7,562 nucleotides of DNA from Pyrodictiaceae archaeon (GCA_015520245.1 WAQM01000023.1:1-7562); one strand, 5' to 3'; positions 1 to 5,565 are shown, numbered from the stretch's first letter. Made by a program: numbers and translations. Notes: a model not told the origin generated them from the sequence alone.

Positions 1-127
1 TGCCACCCCCGTGGACCAGGACGATGCCTAGCCCCCGGCTCCGCGCGTAGCGGAGGGCGTCGAGTGCGACGTCCTCGACGCGGTCCAGCAAGCTGCCTCC
101 GACCTTGACCACGAGGAGCGGCCGCAC
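1..127 (-). CDS. lysZ: LysZ-type LysW-aminoadipate/glutamate kinase, N-terminal fragment
   Basis: Amino-acid kinase family (ArgB-like). It should phosphorylate the side-chain carboxyl of aminoadipate (or glutamate) held on LysW, the step before LysY. Only about 42 residues lie in the window. Reading from GTG at 127, they begin VRPLLVVKVGGSLLDRVEDV and end GIVLVHGGG. The KVGGS nucleotide-binding loop (residues 8-12) and the HGGG turn are both typical of the family N terminus. The gene runs off the left edge. It begins 20 bases after the lysM-like stop codon, so it is probably in the same leftward operon. I chose GTG at 127 because it places KVGGS at the usual distance from the N terminus. No strong Shine-Dalgarno sequence precedes it, and the frame stays open upstream into lysM, so the start is tentative. 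Assignment as LysZ rather than ordinary ArgB rests on the lysW neighbourhood. Confidence 0.85.
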   Translation of the reverse strand, partial: MRPLLVVKVGGSLLDRVEDVALDALRYARSRGLGIVLVHGGG

Positions 128-147
128 GGGCGCAGCCCCCGCGCCTC

Positions 148-582
148 TCAGTAGCTCCTCAGCACGATCATCGTGTAGGTCCCTGCGACGCCCCTTATGC
201 CTCTGATGAAGTCTATGATCTCGTTTATGTCCTTGATGAGCCTCGCCCTCGCGACGACGACTATGTCGTACTCGCCGGTGACCTCGTAGACGCGGTCGAC
301 CCTTTCATGCTCCAAGATCCTCTTGGACACCTCGTACGTCTGGACGGGGGGCTGAGTCTTAACCAGGATTATCGCGGTCAGCTCGCCAGGGGCGTCGTAG
401 TCTATCGTGAACCTCTTTATCACGCCCAACTTGATGAGGCGGGCTATGCGCTTGCGCACGGCAGACTCCGAGAGACCGAGCTCCCGGGCGAGGCTCGAGT
501 AGGGCTCGCGCGCGTTGCGCCTCAGTAGCTCGAGGAGCTTGTAGTCCTTATCGTCCAGCCTGACCTCCCTCTCACCGCTCAT
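148..582 (-). CDS. lysM: Lrp/AsnC-family regulator, LysM-like
   Basis: A 144-residue DNA-binding protein. Residues about 9-59 form an AsnC-type helix-turn-helix (LDDKDYKLLELLRRNAREPY, then LSESAVRKRI). Residues about 65-144 form the RAM ligand-sensing domain, with the family hallmark EVTGEYDIVVVA. Length and layout are normal for a single HTH-RAM protein. In Sulfolobus solfataricus the LysM protein of this family binds upstream of lysW and responds to lysine. The same role is inferred here from position between lysY and lysZ and near the divergent lysW promoter. The ATG at 582 follows the lysY stop codon by 9 bases, with a GGTGGGG stretch between that may serve as ribosome binding site. It is probably cotranscribed with lysY and lysZ, which would allow feedback on its own operon. 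The family is certain; the effector and targets are not shown by the sequence. Confidence 0.88.
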   Translation of the reverse strand: MSGEREVRLDDKDYKLLELLRRNAREPYSSLARELGLSESAVRKRIARLIKLGVIKRFTIDYDAPGELTAIILVKTQPPVQTYEVSKRILEHERVDRVYEVTGEYDIVVVARARLIKDINEIIDFIRGIRGVAGTYTMIVLRSY

Positions 583-591
583 GGCCCCACC

Positions 592-1626
592 CTACGGCCG
601 GAGCGGCGGGACCTTCAAGCCGGCGTCCTCGGGTAGCCCCCGCGACACGTTGAACGCCTGGAGGGCCTGGCCCGCGGCTCCCTTGACCAGGTTGTCTATA
701 GCGGCGAAGCCAGTCACGCGCCCGACCCTCAGCTCAACCGCGTACCCCACCTCCGCGTAGTTACTGCCCACGACGTTCTTGGCGTCCGGGTAGCGGCCAC
801 CCGCCACGAGGTTGACGAAGGGCTCCCCCGCGTAGGCCTCAGCGTAGGCCCTCGCCACGTCCTGGGGGCCGGCGCCGTCCCTGAGCACCGCGTGGACCGA
901 GGCCAACACCCCACGAACGGCCGGCACCGCGTGGGGCACTACGCTAACCTTGACCTCCCTGCCCGTGGCCATGCTCAGAGCCTGCTCGACCTCGAAGGCG
1001 TGCCTATGGCCCTCGGGGCTGTAGGGCCGGAGGGACCCCTCGCGCTCAGGGTGGTGGTCGGCCCTGCGGGGCTTGGAGCCGGCCTCGCTGCTCGAAGCCT
1101 TCACGTCGGCGACCAGGAGGCCATCGACGAGCTCCCAGCGCACGAGGGGTAGCGCGGCGAGGATCACGGCAGTGGCGTTGCAGCCCGGGACGGCGATCAG
1201 CCTCGCGCCCCGCAGCCTGTCCCTGAAGGCTTCGGGGAGGCCGTAGACGGCGCGCTCGAGCAGGTCGGGGTACGGGTGCTCGAAGCCGTAGAGGCGCCGG
1301 TAGAGCTCGGGGTCCTTAAGCCTGTAGTCCGGGCTAAGGTCCACCACCTGGACGCCGTGCTCGTAGAGCTCCGCAACGATCCTGACGCCGACGCCCGGCG
1401 GCAGGGCCGAGAACACCACGTCGGCCTCGAGCGCCCGCGAGAGCTCGAGCTTCTCGAACCTCACGCCCCGGTAGAAGGGCCTCAGCCCCGGGTGCACGTA
1501 GTGGATGGGGTAGCCGGCGTACTCGCGGCTTGTCGCGTAGACGAGCTCCAGCTCGGGGTGCAGGGCTATGAGCCTGAGCAGCTCGCCACCCGTGTAGCCC
1601 GAGGCCCCTAGCACGGCGGCCCTCAC
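592..1626 (-). CDS. lysY: LysY/ArgC-type LysW-aminoadipyl (glutamyl) phosphate reductase
   Basis: An NADPH-dependent reductase that converts the carrier-bound acyl phosphate to a semialdehyde, the step between LysZ and LysJ. The protein is 344 residues from GTG at 1626, the usual ArgC length. Visible elements are the Rossmann loop GASGYTGG (residues 7-14), the catalytic cysteine C149 in PGCNAT, a HRHAFEVEQ histidine segment around 207-215 and the conserved C-terminal DNLVKGAAGQALQAFN. The open frame extends about 120 bases further upstream to an ATG at 1746, but that stretch has low-complexity composition and would cross the promoter box at 1669-1675. I therefore chose the GTG directly before the first beta strand (VRAAVLGASG). 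A GTG at 1638 is the alternative. It is first in a leftward operon with the lysM-like gene and lysZ. Sequence alone cannot tell lysine from arginine use. Confidence 0.92.
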   Translation of the reverse strand: MRAAVLGASGYTGGELLRLIALHPELELVYATSREYAGYPIHYVHPGLRPFYRGVRFEKLELSRALEADVVFSALPPGVGVRIVAELYEHGVQVVDLSPDYRLKDPELYRRLYGFEHPYPDLLERAVYGLPEAFRDRLRGARLIAVPGCNATAVILAALPLVRWELVDGLLVADVKASSSEAGSKPRRADHHPEREGSLRPYSPEGHRHAFEVEQALSMATGREVKVSVVPHAVPAVRGVLASVHAVLRDGAGPQDVARAYAEAYAGEPFVNLVAGGRYPDAKNVVGSNYAEVGYAVELRVGRVTGFAAIDNLVKGAAGQALQAFNVSRGLPEDAGLKVPPLRP

Positions 1627-1668
1627 GGCGCGACGCACCGTGGTCCCGCACCGTCCCACGCGCGGGGG

Positions 1669-1675
1669 CCTTAAG
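1669..1675 (-). promoter_or_regulatory. TATA-like box for the lysY-lysM-lysZ operon
   Basis: The minus strand reads CTTAAGG here, an AT-rich island in very GC-rich DNA. A start of transcription about 25-27 bases downstream (near 1646) would give a leader of only 8-20 bases before GTG at 1638 or 1626. That fits the absence of a Shine-Dalgarno sequence at this first gene. Confidence 0.5.
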
Positions 1676-1747
1676 CCGCGCACCCTGGCCCGGTGCGGGG
1701 CCTCGGCACGTGGTGTCGGTGACCCCGGAGCCCCCATCCACTCCAAG

Positions 1748-1754
1748 CCTTAAC
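1748..1754 (+). promoter_or_regulatory. TATA-like box for the lysW-lysX-lysJ-lysK operon
   Basis: CCTTAAC lies about 40 bases before the lysW ATG. Transcription starting about 26 bases downstream (near 1778) would give a leader of about 14 bases. No Shine-Dalgarno sequence is visible before lysW. The box resembles the CTTAAGG box of the opposing promoter. Confidence 0.5.
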
Positions 1755-1791
1755 GTCCCCGCACCGCTCGAGCCCCCCGCGGGCGCGAGCC

Positions 1792-1959
1792 ATGAGGCTC
1801 CGCTGCCCGATCTGCGGCGCCCCCGTCGAGGTCCCGGACGACGCGATGCCAGGGGAGCTTGTGGAGCACGACTGCGGCGTCGTGCTGGAGGTGGTCCGGA
1901 GCGGCGATGAGATCTCGCTCAGACCTTTCCAGGGCGTCGAGGAGGACTGGGGAGAGTAG
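1792..1959 (+). CDS. lysW: LysW amino-group carrier protein
   Basis: A 55-residue acidic carrier whose C-terminal glutamate is linked to the amino group of aminoadipate or glutamate, protecting it while the later enzymes act. The protein begins MRLRCPICGAPVEVPDDAMP. It has a small zinc site formed by C5, C8, H26 and C28 (CPIC and EHDC), and it ends in the diagnostic EDWGE. The HxC second half-site in place of CxxC is, as I recall it, also the form in Sulfolobus LysW. ATG at 1792 is the only sensible start. The stop codon lies two bases before the lysX start. It is the first gene of the rightward operon and the strongest evidence for the pathway. It is too short to stand out by length alone but is unmistakable from its tail and zinc ligands. 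Confidence 0.96.
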   Translation: MRLRCPICGAPVEVPDDAMPGELVEHDCGVVLEVVRSGDEISLRPFQGVEEDWGE

Positions 1960-1961
1960 GG

Positions 1962-2798
1962 TTGCCGACGGCCCTGCTCCTCTACGACATCCTACGCGAC
2001 GAGGAGCGGCTCCTGCTGAAGGCGCTCGAACGGTTCTTCAGAGTCAAGCCCCTCCACGTGCCCTCGGCCACGATGAAGATGGGCTCGGCGGCAGAGGCCG
2101 AGGTGGCGCTCGAGAGGTGCGTCGGCTTCCACCGGGCCATCGCCTCGGCGGCGGCCGCCGAGTCCTGGGGCGTGAGGACCGTGAACAGCCCGCTGGCGAT
2201 AGCCGTGGCGGGCGACAAGGTGCTGACGACGCTCGCGCTCCTGAGGTCGGGGGTCCCAATCCCGCGTACCGTCCTGGCCTTCAGCGTCGAGGGCCTCGTG
2301 AAGGCGGCCAAGGAGGTAGGCTACCCGGCGGTCGTGAAGCCCGTCCACGGCAGCTGGGGCCGCCTGCTCGCCCTCGTTAACGACGAGGAGACCGCGCGGG
2401 CCATCGCTGAGCACCGCGAGCTGCTGGGCCCGGCTTACAGGGTCCACTACGTGCAGGAGCTGGTGAGGAAGCCGGGCCGCGACATAAGGTCGATGTGCAT
2501 CGGGGACGCGGTGCCCGTAGCCATATACCGGGTCAGCAGCCACTGGATCACTAACACGGCCCGCGGCGCGCGGGCCGAGCCGGCTCCCGTGACGCCGGAG
2601 CTCGAGGACGTCACGCTGAGGGCGTGCCGCGCCGTGGGGGTCGAGGTGGGCGGCGTCGACATCGTCGAGGACCCGGAGCGGGGCCTGCTCGTGCTGGAGG
2701 TCAACGCGGTGCCCGAGTTCAAGAACATAGTGAGGGTGACGGGATTCGACGTTGCGGGCGCGATAGCGTCCTACGCCTACGGGCTGGCCAAGAGGTGA
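1962..2798 (+). CDS. lysX: LysX/ArgX-type ATP-grasp LysW ligase
   Basis: Joins the amino group of aminoadipate (LysX) or glutamate (ArgX) to the C-terminal glutamate of LysW, using ATP. The protein is 278 residues from TTG at 1962, the family length. It begins MPTALLLYDILRDEERLLL, as in LysX of Thermus. ATP-grasp elements are GDK (K86), VVKPVHGSWGR (K126, 131-134), RDIRSMCIGD (173-182), HWITNTARG (194-202) and the metal-binding stretch with D233, E246 and N248 (LEVNAVPEFKN). It is followed by TGFDVAG. The GF pair at 261-262 sits where I recall ArgX and LysX differing (GF for glutamate, N-T or N-A for aminoadipate). The enzyme may therefore be glutamate-specific or bifunctional, and the symbol lysX is provisional. 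The TTG start is two bases after lysW. A GGAGG lies about 17 bases upstream, rather far. Confidence 0.93.
   Translation: MPTALLLYDILRDEERLLLKALERFFRVKPLHVPSATMKMGSAAEAEVALERCVGFHRAIASAAAAESWGVRTVNSPLAIAVAGDKVLTTLALLRSGVPIPRTVLAFSVEGLVKAAKEVGYPAVVKPVHGSWGRLLALVNDEETARAIAEHRELLGPAYRVHYVQELVRKPGRDIRSMCIGDAVPVAIYRVSSHWITNTARGARAEPAPVTPELEDVTLRACRAVGVEVGGVDIVEDPERGLLVLEVNAVPEFKNIVRVTGFDVAGAIASYAYGLAKR
2791..2798 (+). promoter_or_regulatory. Shine-Dalgarno site that sets the lysJ start
   Basis: AGAGGTGA contains GAGGTGA, complementary to the archaeal 16S tail, and also contains the lysX stop codon. It ends five bases before GTG at 2804, which makes that codon the likely lysJ start. The GTG at 2795 lies inside the ribosome binding site itself. 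Confidence 0.65.
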
Positions 2799-2803
2799 CG
2801 CGG

Positions 2804-3961
2804 GTGCTCAGGCTGGTCAGGTACTTCGGCTACCGCGGCCTCACCGTGGCCCGAGCGTACATGCAGTACGTCTGGGACCCGCAGGGCCGCAAGTACCTTG
2901 ACGCCCACACGGGGCACGGCGCGGCCTTCCTGGGTCACCAGAACCCGAGGGTCGTGGAGAGAGTGCGCAGGCAGGTCGAGGAGCTCATGGTATGCTCGCC
3001 ATCGTTCCACTGCAGTGTCCAGGACGAGGCTCTCAGCGCGCTCGAGAGGATAGCGCCCAGGCACCTCAGCTGGGTGTCGTTCGGCTCGAGCGGCGCGGAG
3101 GCGGTCGAGACGGCCCTCAAGGCGGCCTGGGCCCTCACCGGCCGCAGGCGCGTCGTGGCGCTACGCGGCTCCTTCCACGGCCGCACCCTGGGCGCCCTCA
3201 GCGTGACCTGGTCACCCCGTCACCGCCGCCCCTTCCCCGTCGTGGAGGACGTGGCATGGGTGGACCCGGGCGCGGACCCTGGCGAGGCGGCGGGCTACGT
3301 GACGGCGGACACGGCGGCGGTCATAGTCGAGCCCGTGCTGGGCGAGGGAGGCGTGGTGCCGGTGAACCCGGAGCTCCTCAAGGCCCTGCGCGAGGCAGCC
3401 GAGGAGCGCGGCGCCGTGTTCATCGTCGACGAGGTCCAGACGGGGGTGGGCCGGTGCGGCGAGGTCTGGCTCAGCGAGGCCCTGCGGCTCAGGCCCGACG
3501 CCCTCGTCGCCGGCAAGGCGCTCGGCGGGGGGTTCCCGGTCTCGGCAGTGTTCATGGTCGATGAGCTAGCCCGCAGCCTCGAGGGCCGCCACGGCTCCAC
3601 CTTCTCCGCCAACCCCCTGGCCCTGGCGGCCGTTTCGGCCGCGGTCAGCGTCGTGGTCGAGGACTCGGTGGCCGAGAAGGCGAGGGTCAAGGGCTCGCGG
3701 CTGCTGGCCGAGCTCAGGAGGAGGCTCGGCGGGGCGAGGTACGTGAGGAGCGTGCGGGGGCTGGGGCTGATGGTCGGGGTTGAGCTCCGCGGCGACCCGG
3801 GCCCCGTGATAAGGTGCCTCCAGGAGCGCGAGCGCGTCCTGGCCCTTCGCGCGGGCGTTAGCGTCGTGAGACTGCTCCCGCCCTACGTGCTGGATGAGCA
3901 TGACATAGAGTGGCTGGCTGAGGGCCTTGAGCGCTGCCTGGCTGGAGCTGGAGGCCTCTAA
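2804..3961 (+). CDS. lysJ: LysJ-type LysW-aminoadipate/glutamate semialdehyde aminotransferase
   Basis: A class III PLP-dependent aminotransferase (acetylornithine aminotransferase family). It converts the carrier-bound semialdehyde to carrier-bound lysine or ornithine. The protein is 385 residues from GTG at 2804, normal for the family. Visible motifs are GSSGAEAVE (residues 94-102, phosphate binding), GSFHGRTLGALS (122-133), DEVQTGVGR with D209 contacting the PLP ring nitrogen, and the Schiff-base lysine K238 in AGKALGGGFP. GRHGSTFSANPLA follows. The open frame extends back into lysX (to 2624), but that part is an out-of-frame reading of lysX. The Shine-Dalgarno site at 2791-2798 supports GTG 2804. 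GTG 2795, overlapping the lysX stop codon, is the alternative. It overlaps the next gene by 35 bases, implying translational coupling within the operon. Confidence 0.93.
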   Translation: MLRLVRYFGYRGLTVARAYMQYVWDPQGRKYLDAHTGHGAAFLGHQNPRVVERVRRQVEELMVCSPSFHCSVQDEALSALERIAPRHLSWVSFGSSGAEAVETALKAAWALTGRRRVVALRGSFHGRTLGALSVTWSPRHRRPFPVVEDVAWVDPGADPGEAAGYVTADTAAVIVEPVLGEGGVVPVNPELLKALREAAEERGAVFIVDEVQTGVGRCGEVWLSEALRLRPDALVAGKALGGGFPVSAVFMVDELARSLEGRHGSTFSANPLALAAVSAAVSVVVEDSVAEKARVKGSRLLAELRRRLGGARYVRSVRGLGLMVGVELRGDPGPVIRCLQERERVLALRAGVSVVRLLPPYVLDEHDIEWLAEGLERCLAGAGGL

Positions 3962-5021
3962 GCTACTGGTGGCGCTGCTAAGGGCCCATAGCCCCCCGGG
4001 CCGCGAGGAGGAGGCGCTCAGGACTCTCGAGGAGTGGTGCGCGAGCCGCGGCCTCGACGCGTGGAGGGACCGGGCCGGCAACCTTCATTGTAGCCCTCCC
4101 AGGGCCGGCAGGCCGGTGCTGATGCTCGTGCCTCACATCGACGTCATCGACGACCCCCTGCCCGTCAAGGTGGAAGGCGGCGTTATCTACGGCCGCGGCG
4201 CGGTCGACGCCAAGGGCCCGCTGGCGTCCATGGCGGCGGCGGTGGCCGCGCTGTCCCGCGCCGATCCCGAGTCGCAGGTGGAGCTAGTGGCGGTGGTGGG
4301 CGAGGAGGCGGACAGCCGCGGCGCCAGGGCCCTCGCCTCGGCCCGCCTACCCCACGTGGTGGTCGGGGAGCCAACCAACGCGGACACCATCGTCATCGGC
4401 TACTACGGGTCGGCCAAGGCCGAGGTGGTGTGCAGGTCCCAGGTGAGCCACACGGCCAGGCCCCTCGCGGAGCCAGCCACGCACGCCCTCGTCGGGCTGC
4501 TGGCCAGGCTGCTGTCGTCCCCGCCGCCCGGCGCCCGCGTTACCGTGGTGGAGCTCGAGGCGACCCCGCCCACGAGGTCGCAGACGCCGCCTAGCGCCCG
4601 GGCGGCCCTCGACGTTAGGGTGGCCCCTGGCTTCGACCCCCGTGGCGTGGTGAGGTCGCTGCTCGGGCTCGCGGGGGGCAGCAGCTGCGAGGTCGGGGTC
4701 AGCGAGGTGACGCCGCCGGTGCGCGTCAGGCCCTCCGACCCCGCCCCCCGCTCCCTGCAGCGGGCCCTGCTCACGCGCGGCATCAAGCCGCGCCTCGCCG
4801 TGAAGCCGGGCACCAGCGACATGAACCTCCTGGCCGGCAGCGCGGCAAGCATCGCGGCCTACGGGCCCGGCGACCCGAAGCTGGCCCACACACGCAGCGA
4901 GCGCGTGGAGGTCAGCCAGCTAGGCCTGGCCGCGGCGGTCTACGCGGAGGCGTACCGGCAGCTGGCGTCGATGGTAGGCGGCGAGGAGCTGCGGGAGGGT
5001 GGTGGGCCCGCCGGGATTTGA
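3927..5021 (+). CDS. lysK: LysK-type LysW-lysine/ornithine hydrolase (M20 peptidase family)
   Basis: A zinc hydrolase that frees lysine or ornithine from LysW, the last step of the pathway. The protein is 364 residues. M20 metal and catalytic residues are visible in order: H70 and D72 in PHIDVID, D94 in GRGAVDAKG, the glutamate pair E126-E127 in VGEEAD, E148 in VGEPTNAD and H321 in LAHTRSE. GTSDMN follows the usual pattern before the last metal ligand. The lid domain segment SQVSHTARP carries the expected histidine. TTG at 3927 overlaps lysJ by 35 bases and keeps the first helix (LELEASKLLVALLRAHSPPG). GTG at 3969 is a shorter alternative, and neither has a good ribosome binding site. The last seven or so codons run across the 3' end of the opposing tRNA-Pro gene, an unusual 22-base overlap, and the stop codon lies in the tRNA T-arm sequence. 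Confidence 0.92.
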   Translation: MSAAWLELEASKLLVALLRAHSPPGREEEALRTLEEWCASRGLDAWRDRAGNLHCSPPRAGRPVLMLVPHIDVIDDPLPVKVEGGVIYGRGAVDAKGPLASMAAAVAALSRADPESQVELVAVVGEEADSRGARALASARLPHVVVGEPTNADTIVIGYYGSAKAEVVCRSQVSHTARPLAEPATHALVGLLARLLSSPPPGARVTVVELEATPPTRSQTPPSARAALDVRVAPGFDPRGVVRSLLGLAGGSSCEVGVSEVTPPVRVRPSDPAPRSLQRALLTRGIKPRLAVKPGTSDMNLLAGSAASIAAYGPGDPKLAHTRSERVEVSQLGLAAAVYAEAYRQLASMVGGEELREGGGPAGI

Positions 5022-5107
5022 ACCCGGGACCACGGGGTCCCGAGTCGGGCACGACGGGCGCGCGCCCGCCGTGTACCCCGCATCCTCCCAGGCTAGACGA
5101 CGGGCCC
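5000..5107 (-). tRNA. tRNA-Pro (anticodon CGG) with an intron at 32/33
   Basis: The minus strand folds as a full cloverleaf. Acceptor GGGCCCG (from 5107) pairs with CGGGCCC (5010-5004). A73 is at 5003 and an encoded CCA at 5002-5000. The D arm is GTCT/GGAT, the anticodon stem CGGGG (5080-5076) with CCCCG (5037-5033), and the T arm CCGGG-TTCAAAT-CCCGG (5027-5011). Removing 31 bases leaves the loop TTCGGGA with U33 followed by anticodon CGG at 5042-5040, which reads proline codon CCG, fitting for this GC-rich genome. The canonical intron site (37/38) would leave no U33 and no sensible anticodon, so 32/33 is preferred. It is convergent with and overlaps lysK, and a TATA-like box lies about 30-39 bases upstream. 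Confidence 0.92.
5044..5074 (-). other. 31-base tRNA intron with bulge-helix-bulge motif
   Basis: Exon bases 5080-5077 (CGGG) pair with intron bases 5049-5046 (CCCG) to give the 4-bp central helix. It is flanked by three-base bulges GTA (5076-5074) and ACT (5045-5043). Cutting after the second base of each bulge, the usual rule of the archaeal splicing endonuclease, removes exactly 31 bases. The intron body forms a 10-bp stem (5073-5064 with 5059-5050) closed by a GCGC loop. The outer exon helix is weak (about two pairs), so this is a relaxed motif. Confidence 0.8.
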
Positions 5108-5136
5108 ACCCACCTTCACGCCCGCCGTAGCGGCCC

Positions 5137-5146
5137 CCTAAAAAGG
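5137..5146 (-). promoter_or_regulatory. TATA-like promoter box for tRNA-Pro
   Basis: The minus strand reads CCTTTTTAGG, the most AT-rich stretch nearby. Its centre is about 35 bases before the first base of tRNA-Pro, giving a leader of about 8 bases. Confidence 0.6.
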
Positions 5147-5565
5147 CTAACCATGACCCGAGGGCAGCACGCATCGCCCACACGCTCGGGCGGAGGCGCC
5201 TAGGGAGGCGACGTGGCCGAGACTACGGCCCGGGCCGGTGAGCGTGTCGGGCGCGGGCCCGTCAATGCGCGTGGCCGGCAACGTAGCACGCCTCGCCGCC
5301 CGCGGCGTCGCGGTCCCTGGCCACGCCCAACGGGCTCCGCAAGCGCCTAGAGCCGAGAAGGGCAGCATGCTTCAGGAGAAGCGCCCCCGAGAGCTCCTCG
5401 GCTGCTTCCAGTCAGGCGGTTTCGCCGCCCCGGCCTTGGGCCCGGCAGTCGGCCGAGCGGGGTTGGCTGTCAGGACTCTCGGGATTCCGGCGCGAGCGTG
5501 GTATACTCCAGGATGGCGGGGTAGCCTGAGGGAGCAGAACGCCGTGGGGCCCCGGCGGGCCAGAA
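5147..5565. other. Gene-free stretch between two tRNAs, possible structured RNA
   Basis: No open frame here has a credible start, protein-like composition or recognised motif. The frames that exist run into tRNA sequence. The DNA does hold clear pairing potential. Bases 5175-5187 pair with 5240-5253 (13 bp, one bulge), extended by 5168-5174 with 5265-5273. There is a hairpin CCGAG-AGCTC-CTCGG at 5387-5401 and a hairpin GGCGG-TTTCG-CCGCC at 5415-5429. I looked for RNase P RNA core motifs, the SRP helix 8 signature and C/D boxes and saw none convincing. A GTATAC at about 5501-5506 is the only TATA-like element. Either an unrecognised RNA gene or simply GC-rich spacer. Confidence 0.35.
5161..5373 (+). 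repeat. Imperfect 15-base direct repeat, two copies 198 bases apart
   Basis: AGGGCAGCACGCATC at 5161-5175 and AGGGCAGCATGCTTC at 5359-5373 match at 13 of 15 positions. Each copy supplies one arm of a predicted helix: the first pairs with 5265-5273 and its last base (5175) begins the 13-bp helix, and the second (GCTTC) pairs with 5378-5382. Function unknown. Confidence 0.45.

Larger units (their letters stand above)
1645..1766. promoter_or_regulatory. Triplicated 9-mer CCCGCACCG, candidate operator of the divergent lys promoters
   Basis: CCCGCACCG occurs exactly at 1645-1653 and 1758-1766 on the plus strand and at 1691-1699 on the minus strand. Weaker CGCACC cores lie at 1634-1640 and 1679-1684. 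The copy at 1758 begins just after the lysW TATA-like box, the copy at 1645 lies where lysY transcription should start, and the inverted copy lies between. The cores at 1679-1684 and 1692-1697 form a 6-bp inverted repeat with a 7-base spacer. The LysM-like protein encoded next door is the natural candidate to bind, but that is inference. Confidence 0.5.

Noticed and set aside
1707..1712. Palindrome CACGTG in the lys control region
   Set aside because: A single six-base palindrome is expected by chance in this composition, and it is not repeated or placed at a promoter box.
1627..1746. Extended N terminus of the reductase to ATG at 1746
   Set aside because: The added residues are rich in R, P and G with no family match, and the extension crosses the leftward TATA-like box and the repeated 9-mer. 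ArgC-family proteins begin just before the GASGYTGG loop.
2624..2803. Extended N terminus of the aminotransferase to 2624
   Set aside because: This is an out-of-frame reading of lysX; the Shine-Dalgarno site at 2791-2798 points to GTG 2804.
4912..5109. Minus-strand open frames covering tRNA-Pro (including GPGFKSRRAH)
   Set aside because: This is a translation of the tRNA T arm and the antisense of lysK, not a gene.
5381..5480. Possible SRP RNA (minus strand CTGACTGGAAGCAGC) or RNase P RNA in the tRNA spacer
   Set aside because: The resemblance to SRP helix 8 is partial and the opposite strand of that helix is missing. No RNase P core motifs (GAGGAAA-like or ACAGAA-like) are seen.
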